Source of the DNA: Litoditis marina
Taxonomy: Eukaryota > Nematoda > Chromadorea > Rhabditida > Rhabditidae
Direction: 5' to 3'
Assembly: GCA_964036275.1 (NCBI GenBank)
Contig: OZ038437.1
Location: 11,401,960 to 11,465,959 of the forward strand
DNA length: 64,000 nt
The notes beneath the pieces are model-generated. The model did no database searches. It was not told the DNA's origin and saw only the letters and a program-made list of their open reading frames with translations. Numbering within the stretch: the first letter of the stretch is position 1; each line of letters begins with the position of its first letter. This document shows positions 27,801 through 39,000 of this stretch, one piece after another. Both the position numbers and the translations under genes were made by a program.

Positions 27801-30800
27801 CCTATTACATGTATAGTCGTCGTCAACGGAAAGGCGGGAGGGTACTGTATATCTCACTTTCCGCTGTGTACGCACACATGTCTTCGATTCCGAAGCTTGC
27901 CAGTTATGCGCTCTAATAGCGCAGTGGTTAGCGCCCTGCTATGAAACTTTTGCTCTCGGGTTCGGTTCCGGCAAGAGACAGAAATTTATAAATTTGGCAC
28001 TCACTATAGTGTTATAGTTGGAAAAAAGCTCTCATTGACCCGGGAGGATCCGGGAGACAAAATCATAACTAAAAGTGGAAAGATTCGTACCTGAGGATTT
28101 CGAGTTGACAGCAGGTCAACTATTGTGGCGCCGAAAGATACTCCTTGAATTCCGATGACATCACTTGTGTAAGGACGGGCAACTAGCCAATCTATGGCAA
28201 GCTGAAGCAAACAGGTATCAAGTGTATAGGTGTGAATATTCATGTTGAGTTCTGTTTTCAATTCACAGAGCAGACTTTTTCACAACTTCTGCAACTCAAA
28301 TTGAACAACACTCTATGGAGAGAATACACAGCGTACCCGCTTTGCAGTTTTATCTTTGAATTTTGTAATAGTAACATGGAAGAAAACGAAGATATTGAGG
28401 TTTGTTTGATTTTTTGACTGATTCGAATAATGTTTCTGTAGTGACGAGGTATATTTGATCTTGCACAAAATATCTATCGATAAGTATGGTTCTATGGTTC
28501 ACCTTGAAGTAGTCGAGATCCACATCTTCAAGTTTTGGGGGAAGATGTTTGAATTGGAAGAATGCCAAACACAACACGACGAAGCCTTCGGAAGCCAGCA
28601 TGGAACCCTGAAAGGTTAGAGTTTATGCTGTATGATTGTTACAGAGCGTACTAGCGTTTATGAGATAGAGAGAGCGTTTATGCTGTATGATTGTTACAGA
28701 GCGTAGAGCGTTCTGCTGACTGACATTCCCCATTACAGCCAAAACTGAAAGTTGATACACTGTTGAGACGTTGTTGAAGAGACGTTGTTGATACACAGAA
28801 CGTCAGGAAGCATCGCTCCATGTCTCGAACAAACGCGAATTTGTTAATCTTTGTCTAAGAACGAACATTCGTTTAGGTTGGTGTAATTTTGTTAATTCGA
28901 ACCTTGTGCTCATGCAGTCCACCACCGGTACCGGAAATGTCCAACACACAAGGGAAAGGACCATCGCCTGGAAATAAGACAACTACTTTAAGCTGTGTAG
29001 TCACCCTCTGCACGAGTTGTTTCTACGTTTACGTAACTATTTCATGTATTTTTGATGAAACTCAAGAGCGCAACTTCTATTTGAACTTGTTTATATTCTC
29101 ACCGAGTCTCAACTAGCGTGAAGCTATAGACGGGAAAGTATTATTTCTTGACGCGAGAAAAATTATTCCAAACCCCGCTACCAATTAGTGGGAATGTGTG
29201 CGCGTTTTTCTGAATACCACGTTCTGACTACGCATGCTGGTACAACCCGCACCTTCATCAATTCTGCGTCTCTTTGTTTTATGTGACACTATAGAGTTTC
29301 CTGCGTTTTTGGGTCGTGAACTACGATAACTATGAGAAGTATAGTCTGTTTCACCGTTCGATGTACCCTTACAGTAATCCGTCAATTATTCAAAGGGGTG
29401 TTTTCTAATGAACAAGTCATTACTTTGGTTTCAAACTTCCAGATTAAGTAGTAGTAAACATGCTGAACACACTATCAACATTTTGAGGAGTTCTGAACAC
29501 GCTAATATACCACAATTTGACCTGGAAGTGTTACCAGACTACTGTAGAGGGTTAGAAGTCGGTGGAACAAACTATACGTACCTGGTGGTTTGAACAGTGT
29601 GCCGCAGATTCCGTCTGTGTCAAGTTCAATTCTAGTTAGATTTGGGTGCATCCAGTGTTTCTTGATCGGCAGGGTTTCAAGAAGATTTCCGCTGATATCA
29701 AACAACCTATAAAGGTTTATTCATTTTTTGAGTTATTTATGCACGTTGAAATGGTAAAAATAATGAAAATCAAACTCTATTCGGCAACTGTTTGTATGGT
29801 TTGATCTGTAGTACCTAAGATGATCATTAAAGCACGACATGAATGCAGTCGCTTAAAAGTGCACCTAGTTAGCTTGTGAATTACTGTACATCTCTGAAAG
29901 TGTCTACGCTACAGCATCTTATGTTTCTCAGAAGATTCTCATGACTTCTCCGTGTGAAGTACTCGTTACTTCGAACGGATGCTTTCCAGCCGGGTTGCGT
30001 CACATTTTAAATTTTAAATTCTGCATGAGATGTAGAAATGAGTTCAACAACTCACATCAACTGATATACGAACGGTATGGGCGGTGTACACCTCAAATAT
30101 CCACCAAACTGAAATTCTTTTGTCGCTTTTTGACTAATGAAGAGGCCCATGGCGTCCACATCTGAAAACCACCACATTTAAAATCGGTTATGGAACTCAC
30201 ATCAATCAATAATTGACTTTTCTGTTTTCCGATCTTTTTTCTTTACTTTATGTACTTGATGTGGTTTTTCAACATCACCCACTCTGAAAAGCTGATTAGC
30301 TGGCGTTTCTACAACAAACCAATAAAGGGTTTTTTGAAGAAAAATCTTCATATAAAATCTTCAAAAAAATAAAAAAGTAACTTTATAGAATATTATAACG
30401 TTATTTTTTATTTTTTTTCGTGCAGTTTCGCGTCATGATAAACATTGCACCCGCTCCATATCACAACGTGCGTTTTCTGATAACAAATGAACTAGAGTGA
30501 CAGACCAGAGACTAGATACGAAATACGATCACTGACGGAACCAAAAAATATATATTGATTATTCTCGAAGAAAAAAACGAAAAAGAAAAAAAAAATGAAA
30601 TGATCATGAATACGAAATTAAATCATTGAGGAAACTGGGGCACTAAGATATCTATTCGTTGTCATAACAAAAAATGAACCGATTCAAAGCGTAGGCACTA
30701 GCGAGCGGACCGTGATTCTCTATCTCACTATTTGGAGACCGTTTGGATCGTTTGCCTCTTACCCTGGTAGCCCCTGACAAGAACTTAAAACGAACGAACG

Positions 30801-33800
30801 TGCTCAAAATGCGAGCGAAAAAAATCTAGAAAAAAATCTAGCGAATCTTCTTCGGTATTATGATATTATCACTGTTTTCAGTTTACTGTGAAACTCACCA
30901 TTGTATGTTCCTCTGATTGGTTTGCTGGTGGCTAGATCCAAGTACCCCGCGGCGTCTGATTTGAAGATGGCGTAGGCGTTGTGCGAGCCATAGTTGTGCT
31001 TCAAGCTGTAAAGTCCAATCTATTTTTTAGGTGGTTCAAAATCGGAAGAAAAATATGTTCATGCAATATCAAAATAACGACAGTCGTACGAATCGTTCGA
31101 CCTTAGCTCCTTAGCAAGCTGAAAATTTTTCTATCCAAACTGCTATACTGTGCTCTTAACTGAGTTACTACACTTTTTTCTCTTTCCCTTCATCAAAAAC
31201 TCCTCAATAAAATTGTGAATAAAGTCACATGTGTAATCGTGACTATTTATATTTTGTTCTATTTTGTGAAATCCGGAGAATACCACTCGTGGGTGTACCA
31301 CGAGAATTTTCTTCCTGCGTCTGATAACAACTCATGGGATTCATTTGTTTGTGTCTAGCTGAGATCAACAAGTTACGGACTGTTACGTGACTAGTATTTG
31401 TTTGTCAACAAGTACATATCACGTGAAGAGACTCAGTATATACTGGAAGTAAACCTAATAGTCACGTAGAGTTAGCATTCTAATGAGGAATCGTGAACTT
31501 TGTCATTGCACGTTTCTGAATTCTGCTGTGTTCAACATGTTTCACGTGACTGTGCAATTGACTAACAGTATATTGAATTTTCACGTTTTGATCACGTTGC
31601 CATAGACTGAATATTTCAGTTCACACCTAGCAATAGTTTTCGATCACGTTACTTCATACGTCTGATAACAACTCATGTGATTCATCTGTTTGTGTCTGGC
31701 CGAGATCAACAAGTTCCGGGCTAGTACGTGACTAGTTGTTTGTTGGCACGTGAACAGAAGAATCACGTGAAGCTTCCTTCCCGTTTGAAGTATAATGTCT
31801 TAAGTTTTCACGCATTACACGTGAACATCATTTCAACATTTCCGTGGAAGTCGTTTCAGCCAACGAGATGAAGATTTATCCCATAAATAATCATTTATTG
31901 CAGCGTTTTTTAAATAATAACATACACATTTTTTCTAGAACCATTTGCTTTCATAAGAGAAATCAAATACAAACTACAGTCGAATCATTGTAAAGTTTAA
32001 AAACTCTTTTCGGACCAGACTGAATTTACAATCTTAAAACGGTTACAATGTTTGACTAGGCGATCAGAAGTTCAAGATCAGAAGTGGTTTCTTAGATAAG
32101 AAGTGCGTTGTAGTACAAACGTACTATTTAACGACTATTTCGAATTGGGTCGGAAAGGAATTTATGGCTTTTCTACTCTGAATTTAAAAACAGAGTTGTT
32201 TACCAAGGTTCGCCCACCAAATTGGTCACTGGTTGATATCAAGTTCTGAAATCAAAGTTTGGTGCACAATTGTGCACCAAGTTCTTGGTAAACTGTCTAA
32301 ACCTTGATTTACAACTTGGATTTTTGGCGAACCTTGGTGAACAACTCGGTTTTTAACTTCAGAGTAACAGAAATTGTGTTTCGAAGCGATAGTCGGGGGT
32401 GGCACTTGGGGAGAAAATGCAAATACGGTTTGGGAGCAATTCGCTCGGGTCCTAGTTGCTGTTGCACAGTTGCTCATGAGCTAAAGTTCCGATTATAAAC
32501 AGACGAGTTAGTTACTGAAAATTTATGGATAAAAAGTGCTCTGATCTCTGAGAAATCAATATTCGTTCCGTACTTCAACGTATTTTCCACGCGCGTATCG
32601 AGCGAATTAAAGGGACCGTTTCTCTAGAATTTGGATCGATTAAAAAACATGAAGTCTCAAGATCCTGCTTTGATAGTGTACGGATCGTCCCTTACTATTA
32701 CACAAAAAAAAGAAGAATGGAAATCAGTCGATAACCAAACCTTTTATGAGCCAAACTATATTAAGGGTTACTGTATCGCAAAACTTTTGGTCAAAAGATG
32801 AATTCGATTTTAATACACACAACTTCAATCCTAATTGAACCAAAAATAGGCATAGACAACTAAACACTTTTAAATATGTCAGTTGTCACGTGATTAAATT
32901 TATGATACGTTTCACGAAAGTTTTGCGGACATTTTGTGCGCGTCTCCATGAAAATAGGTACGTGCTGTGGCTTCCGCGTTGTGGCCGTTCTCAAATTTGC
33001 TCAAAAACGAACCAAGTTGCAGAATTTTCACTAATTCTGACTGTTTTGTCCATTTACCGTTCCCATGTGTCCACTGATAACTCAAATCATCAAATTAAAG
33101 AGGTACGGTCCCTTTAAGTTTCACTTACTAATTTATCTTTTCATGTTGTACGATACGCAAAACTTCTGATCGCATAAAATGGAAACCAGAAAGTTCAGCC
33201 AAGTTTAAAATAGTCACGTTGTACGTGATATAGTATGTTATAATCATTTGTTTTATTGTGTTAATATCAATAGCCGGATGATTGTGTAATAGGCGAGTTC
33301 CGCGTCATAAATCAGACGGTCTGAGCAAAAACTGAACTGATAAGAAGATTATGATTCTAGTGGACATTTGGGTGTAAACAGTTAAAAAATCAAAAAGTCG
33401 TGAATTATGGATTCGTAAGAAAAAAAAGACTTTATCGATAAGAAGTCAGTGATTCTAGTGGGCATTTGGGTGTAAACAGTGACAAAAACTCAGGAAACAC
33501 AAAAAAACGAAGTTTTTTAACCCATCAGTGTAAGTTTTACAATCACCTGAACTACGACATAATAATAATAAATTTGTGTACGGCCTATTTCATCCGTTTG
33601 GTCACTTTATTGTGAATCAATTTTACAAGTACATAATATCAATATCAACCGTAGATGGACTGTCCGTAGAGGGGGTGGAGATAGGCATGGGTGAGCTTTG
33701 TAACCAGCTCATGCGGTCCGCCATATAGATACCGCGGCGAGCGGGGATCGAACCCGGGTCTGTGGAGCGACAGCCGAACGCTAACCACTTGACCACTCGG

Positions 33801-34361
33801 CCCCCTTGACCACTCGGCTAACCACTTGACCACATGGATTCTGTGAATTGTAAATGTTCATATACTGTTAGTCAATTGCACAGTCACGTGAAAAATGTTG
33901 AACAAAACAGAACTCAGAATCGTGCAAGGACAAAGTGCACGATACCTCATTAGAATGCTAAATTTACGTGACTATTCAATTTACTTCTGGTATACCTAAG
34001 TGGATCCAATTTTGTTAATTTGAGTTATAGGTCTGCAATTTGAGATTTGCGAGGTACATGAACCATACAAAACGTTCAGAGGAGCAAGAAAATTAAAAAA
34101 ATGGAGCTATATATACTTGGTTTCTGGCTCTGTGCTTTTCTTTCAACGCACATGAAAGGCACATTCGTGTCAGAGCGGCACTTTCTTGCTGGAAACGTTG
34201 TTAGCTTATATACTGTAGAAACTGACGTATAAATGAGGAGGACTATCAACTATAACTCACAGCATGACCATTTTGTACATCTGATTCGGCTCCAGATTCG
34301 AAGCGGTGATGTGTACTTTTTCTCCTTGGAGGGTGTCTGGTTTATCGATGTGGAGATACAT
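24828..34361 (-). CDS. ACOT/BAAT-family acyl-CoA thioesterase/acyltransferase, peroxisomal, paralogue 1
   Basis: Exons (transcript order): 34261-34361, 30899-31005, 30056-30161, 29582-29706, 28903-28967, 28503-28607, 28091-28201, 26997-27085, 26392-26524, 25654-25743, 25294-25372, 24828-24991. This gives 1275 bp, 424 residues, phases consistent. The N-terminal half is the Bile_Hydr_Trans-type domain (start MYLHIDKPDTLQGEKVHI, like other family members). The C-terminal half is an alpha/beta-hydrolase BAAT_C domain with nucleophile Ser225 in IQGVSFGATI. An SMDD acid region lies near 318, and the likely catalytic His383 is in GGEVVLHAKSQE. GPFPCVLDISGTGGGLHEHK is the family's oxyanion-side segment. 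The protein ends in HSKL, a canonical type 1 peroxisomal signal. By family knowledge it hydrolyses acyl-CoA or transfers the acyl group to an amino acid; which one is open, as thioesterases and transferases differ subtly at the nucleophile (Ser versus Cys), and Ser favours hydrolysis. Its introns are much larger than in the neighbour. Confidence 0.93.
25389..25645 (+). repeat. (CT)n pyrimidine-rich array with poly-C
   Basis: Interrupted CTCT/TTTC repeats ending in a run of about 11 C. They lie in the intron between exons 10 and 11 of the first ACOT-like gene. The open frames here are low-complexity noise. Confidence 0.9.
26037..26234 (+). mobile_element. tRNA-like MITE/SINE, copy 2
   Basis: Same family, with A-box and B-box intact (TAGCGCACTGGTTAGCGCC, GGTTCGATTCCGGCGAGCG). 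It lies in the first ACOT-like gene between exons 9 and 10. Confidence 0.85.
26236..26284 (-). repeat. Duplicate of the ACOT paralogue-1 exon-9 3' edge and donor
   Basis: On the + strand TTTGACCTACCATAAATCTA then CAACATCATTGATCACCCATTCG parallels the end of exon 26392-26524 with its donor (TTGACCTACCACAAATCGAT, CAACATCCTTGGCCGCCCATTCG). It lies 100-150 bases downstream in the transcript, directly next to tRNA-like MITE copy 2. Confidence 0.8.
26637..26828. mobile_element. MITE with CTCATGAG subrepeats, copy 1
   Basis: About 190 bp bounded by GGCGAGATAG and CTACGCCGCC, a degraded form of the terminal repeats seen at 43182. The interior has many copies of CTCATGAG. It lies in the intron between exons 8 and 9 of the first ACOT-like gene. 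Confidence 0.75.
27812..28008 (+). mobile_element. tRNA-like MITE/SINE, copy 3
   Basis: Same family, intact ends, in the intron between exons 7 and 8 of the first ACOT-like gene. Confidence 0.85.
29338..29579 (-). mobile_element. MITE family ATAGTYTGTTTCACC, copy 1, abutting a splice donor
   Basis: The ends TATAGTCTGTTTCACC and GGTGGAACAAACTATA are inverted repeats. The interior matches the elements at 41031 and 41378 (GAATAATTGACGGATTACTG type text). The element stops about 3 bases from the exon-4 border of the first ACOT-like gene, so the donor GTACGTATAGT is partly element sequence. Confidence 0.8.
33645..33840 (-). mobile_element. tRNA-derived SINE, single copy
   Basis: On the - strand GCCGAGTGGTCAAGTGGTTA (A box) and CCCGGGTTCGATCCCCGCTC (B box) are spaced as in a tRNA. 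They are followed by a ~90-bp body and a TTGATATTGATATTA tail. A second A-box-like segment is duplicated at the head (33808-33840). It is unrelated to the TIR-bounded family above. It lies in the first intron of the first ACOT-like gene. Confidence 0.7.
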
Positions 34362-34616
34362 TTGAAATGAGATCTAGAAATGAAGAGTATTTGTTCAGAA
34401 AGTGCATTGTTCGTACCTGATATTCATATATTAATGAGTAGATATTGATGATCAAAATACTCTGAATGATGAAGCAAACTAGTAGCACAATGAATAAGTA
34501 ATACAAAAAATAAACAACTATCTTCATTACTAGTGCTAGTGTTCGTGAATTGAGATGCGTTAACAGGTTAACACGTTCCACGTGACCGTGTGATTGAATT
34601 AACTAGAAAAAAGGTG

Positions 34617-34813
34617 ATTATAGTCGTTGCCGAAGGAAAGGCAGGAGGGTACTGTATATCTCACTTTCCACTGTGTAAGCACACATGTCTTCGATTCCGA
34701 AGCTTGCCTGTCATGTGCTCTTATAGCGCAGTGGTTAGCGCCCTGCTACCAATCTTTTGCTCACAGGTTCGATTCCGGCGAGCGACAGAAATGTTTGCGT
34801 TTGGCACCCACTA
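34617..34813 (+). mobile_element. tRNA-like MITE/SINE, copy 4
   Basis: Same family, intact ends, about 250 bases upstream of the start codon of the first ACOT-like gene. Confidence 0.85.
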
Positions 34814-34973
34814 TAAACTACTTTTATACTTCATCAATTCAAGTTCATAGGTGGAGAAAATTCATATTTCACAATTTTGACCTCACTGGTAGTTGGTGAC
34901 TATTTGAACTCACTAAGTTTGACTTCTGAACTAAAGATTTCAAGTTCAACATGCTCAGAAATCGATATTTCAG

Positions 34974-35072
34974 AAATCGATATTTACAACTGAACACTAT
35001 AGTTCCGACAGAACTTACCTTCCGAGAGAACTATTAACATTAAATATCAATGTTTGAACATACAAGTATAGT
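34974..35072 (+). repeat. Direct repeat, unit 1
   Basis: TCAGAAATCGATATTTACAA through TTTGAACATACAAGTATAGT is repeated almost exactly at 35550-35652. The unit contains ACAGAACTTACCTTCCGAG and GTTAACATTAAATAT. Its function is not known. Confidence 0.85.
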
Positions 35073-35549
35073 ATAGTTCGTTTCAACCATCGATAGAAGC
35101 CAGTTACAGTACACTAAAACTAACAAGTTTGTTTTTCTTCAAATTTTCATTTATAGCAAGTTTCGAATGGTTATAGTTTACGAACTTCGCGAGAGAAATT
35201 AGGGGATGAAGTTTTTTGCTGAAAATTGAAATCAAAACAACCATGGGTGGTAACAATCAAGTGGTAATAATTCTATACAAAAAGATAATGGTTTGAAGTC
35301 AGATGGCTGCTTTTCTACTAGCTTGATAAGGACTCTGGAGGGGGCGAGCACAGTTGTAACATTGAAAAGAAATAAAAAATGATAGTTCAAATAGTATTAA
35401 AAATGTCATTATATTATACAAACTGTTAGTTTATCGTGATTGTCATGTTTATTTGTCTTTTTCTTGTTTTGTTTCTGTTTTCAGAGTTGAAATTGAAGAA
35501 CATTGATTGAAATCGTTTAATTGCACATAATAATCACAATATTGATCGT

Positions 35550-35652
35550 TCAGAAATCGATATTTACAACTGAACACTATAGTTCCGACAGAACTTACCT
35601 TCCGAGGGAACTGTTAACATTAAATATTAATGTTTGAACATACAAGTATAGT
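35550..35652 (+). repeat. Direct repeat, unit 2
   Basis: This is the second unit of the pair described at 34974, about 575 bases away in the same orientation, with a few substitutions. Confidence 0.85.
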
Positions 35653-36025
35653 AGCAAACACCTGAGAGAATAGTTATATTACAAGTTCGTAGAAAGTTCA
35701 CGTAAAACATGAACATGCGTGAATTTCACGTTGTTCACGCGAGGTGCTGTAATTGAGAGATTGAATAACTTGACAAAAAAACAATTTTCAAAACTTTGAA
35801 AGACATTGAGTTTGTCATTTTAGACAATGTGAAACAACAAATATCACGCAGGAGCGGTAGCATAAATACAATAAAAGTCAAAATAACAGTTTTTCTAAAT
35901 TGCTAACGCGTCTACAAACAATGAAACTCACGGGAAGAAAGGTTTACTCTATTTCACAATTATGTTTTCCGATTTTCACATTCAACTAATTAAATATAAT
36001 AATAACCTAATCAATTATGTATGTC

Positions 36026-39000
36026 TTATAACTTGCTGTGCTTGTTGAAAATAACCGTCTGTCGTTCCCATTCCGGCATTTTTGGCGGGGCGCCAAGATA
36101 TTTTTTGAAAAAGTCGATAGTTCGTTGCCAGGAGTCCTCCTGACTTTTTCCGTGTAAGACAACCTCGCCGCCGTAGGCACAGTAGAAACCTGGAGATACC
36201 ATATACACTAAGACCGAATCTCTGTTGTTTTTCGATCTAAGGGGCTGATTCTCTAAAGGTCCCATTTTAATGTCCCAATGTCCCGTTTCCATGCGTAGCT
36301 TCGACTATTCTAGAGCAAGTTAGAGAGTGTACATCAGGCGGAGAGCGCTAGACATTAGTGGATAGAGTGTGTAGACTTGAAAGAGCGCATAGAGTTAGAG
36401 ACGTAGACGACAAATGATGACAAATGCGCAGAGCGCAGACACTGAAGGACGTCGTTATCCGACAAGAAAATTTTGGAATGGGACATTGGAATAGGACATT
36501 GGGACTATGGAACGAGATATTGAGACATTTGAACATTGAGATGGGACGTCGGGACATTGGGACTTTGGGACCTTCAGAGAAGCAGCCTTGTTACACAGGA
36601 ATCTCGAATAAATATAATCACAGCTAGATAGGGCAACGCACACCTAAGTTTGACTCGGGAGAAAAGAAGGGGTAATAGCAGAATGATTGTGGCGTAAAAA
36701 ATCAATATCTATGTTGTACCTTGGAACTTGGCATAAACAATGTCGTGGTGAGGAAAGTAGGGCGGCTCCATGATATGACCGCCGTTTACGAGGTCTACCT
36801 GCAACAAAATGCTTGTTTATGAAGTGTGTAGAATCGATAACCGTTCTTTCTTCGGAAAACTAAAACATTTCTTGTATCGAAAGCGTTCTCTGTTCTTTAT
36901 TACAGCAATCTAGAGACCATGAGATTTAAAAAGGGGGGGGGGGGGGGACAACTTCGTTTAGTGGTTGAAAGGTATGCGCAATACAGACGAGTCTTTGTGA
37001 GACGTCAGTCCACGTAGAAACGAGGTAATCACGTGACTGTTACCCTCTGCGCACACACGTCAACACGTAATACAGACGTTCACGTCACCAAAACATTAGC
37101 TCACCTCCACTGAATCATGACCGGATTCCCGTACCGCAACACTTTTTTGCTGCGCGCAGTAGATGGAATTGTTTACGAGGTCATCCATAGACGCCTGAAC
37201 ATAGAAGAATATTCATGCGGTGGTTTTAAATTTCGCATTCCGAGCCAACTTAGCCTGTAATGCTAGGCTGTAGCGGTCATCGATATAAAATGATTAGACG
37301 ATCGTGTGATGTGCTCAAGAGCCCATAGCAGGATTTGCGAATTATAGTATTCGTGAAGCGGAAAGTCTAAATATGGGTTTCGCATTTCATTTACATTACT
37401 TTTTTCCAAATGACAACAAACCAATAACACCAATGAACCAACAGCATGAAAATCGATAAACTCACCACAAACCGATAGGCCACATCTTTCTCCGCTCGTT
37501 CGAACGGAATCCGAACTTCTTCGGTGGGTTTCACGGAAGCCCACACCTTGTCGGAGCACATGACGCCATTGATGAATCGGATAACCGAATCGTCGATGCT
37601 GGAAAATATGAAATATATTTATTGAACTAACTTATTACTTTTAATAACGATGAATTGATAACGATTTTCCCGAACCTAACACGTAGTCAAATGGGCGAAT
37701 GAACCGTTGGTAGAATTAGTTTTTTAATTTTAATTCGTGAGATTGGGCCGAATATTTTATCAGTTTTTATGTCGAGTCACATCAAGCGTATTTGTAAACC
37801 AAGACAGTTTTAATGTATGAATAATAATTTAAACATCATTGGGTTCTATTTTCACTTACTCGGCCAACGGTAGAGGCTTTCCTTTCTCCTGTATCGGCAC
37901 ATATCGATTGGGGAGGATAGGACCGTTGATAGAAACCACGGCTTTGATCTGAAATCAAAATCGAAAAAGGTAAGTAATAATTATAATGTACCAAACTCTT
38001 GAGTACAAATGATGGTGTATGAGAAGCTGTAAATGCTCATTGTACTCCTTTAGCAGTGGGTGAACAGGCTAATGAAGTTGTTAACACAGAAAACATGTTC
38101 GAAAACATACCTTATGTAATCACAGTTATTGTTTTACATTTCTCACTAGTTTCCACGTAACTAGAATTTTCACAAGGTTTGTGAATGTTCGTGAAGGTGT
38201 GTATTACCTCAGGGTATCTGGTAGATAAGATATCCACAATTGTGGCTCCGAAAGAAACTCCTTGAATTCCGATGACGTCTTGGGTAAACGACTGTGAAAC
38301 GAGCCAGTCTATCGCTACCTGGAATGGAATGAAAATTGACACTTTGTAAAACAATGATATATAGTTGTTATGAACTGGAATCAATTGAAATAAAAGAAAC
38401 TTTATTCTCATGTTCTTGGTTTCCAGAAGAGCTACATCTGTCGCTACAAGTGTCATTAGTTGGAGTGAAGTGAAAGCATTCAGAAACCTATGGAACGATA
38501 CATTTCAGAACGTTTAACTGTACCTTGAAGTATTCCAGGGAAACGTCTTCGATATTTTTTGGGAGATGTTTGAATTGGAAGAACGCCAAACATAATACGA
38601 CGAAGCCTTCTGATGCCAACATGGAGCCCTGAAAGAAGAGTTCAATACAAACGCGAAGCAGGAGATTCGAAAACGGGTACACCTATAGTTCCAACTTTCA
38701 GGCTCAGGAATCATGGTGTGCATCGAGGTAAAACTACACTAAAGATTGGTTCTCTCTCAATACTTTCATTTTAGTCGTCGTCACCGAAAGGTGGGAGGGT
38801 ACTGTATATCTCACTTTCCGATCTGTACGCACACATGTCTTCGATTTCAAAGCTTACCGGGATCGTCTGCTCTAGTAACGCAGTGGTTAGCGCCCTGCTA
38901 CAAATCTTTTGCTCGCACGCTCGATTTCGGCGAGCGACAGAAATTGTTAAATTTGGCACTCCCTATATCTCGCGTTTTTTTCTGCACTCTAATCATTCCC

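Larger units (their letters stand above)
34362..36025. other. Intergenic gap between the two ACOT-like genes
   Basis: No exon is evident. It contains a tRNA-like MITE at 34617-34813 and a pair of ~100-bp direct repeats. The rest is AT-rich. The promoter of the first ACOT-like gene should lie at its left end, but no clear motif was found. Confidence 0.6.
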
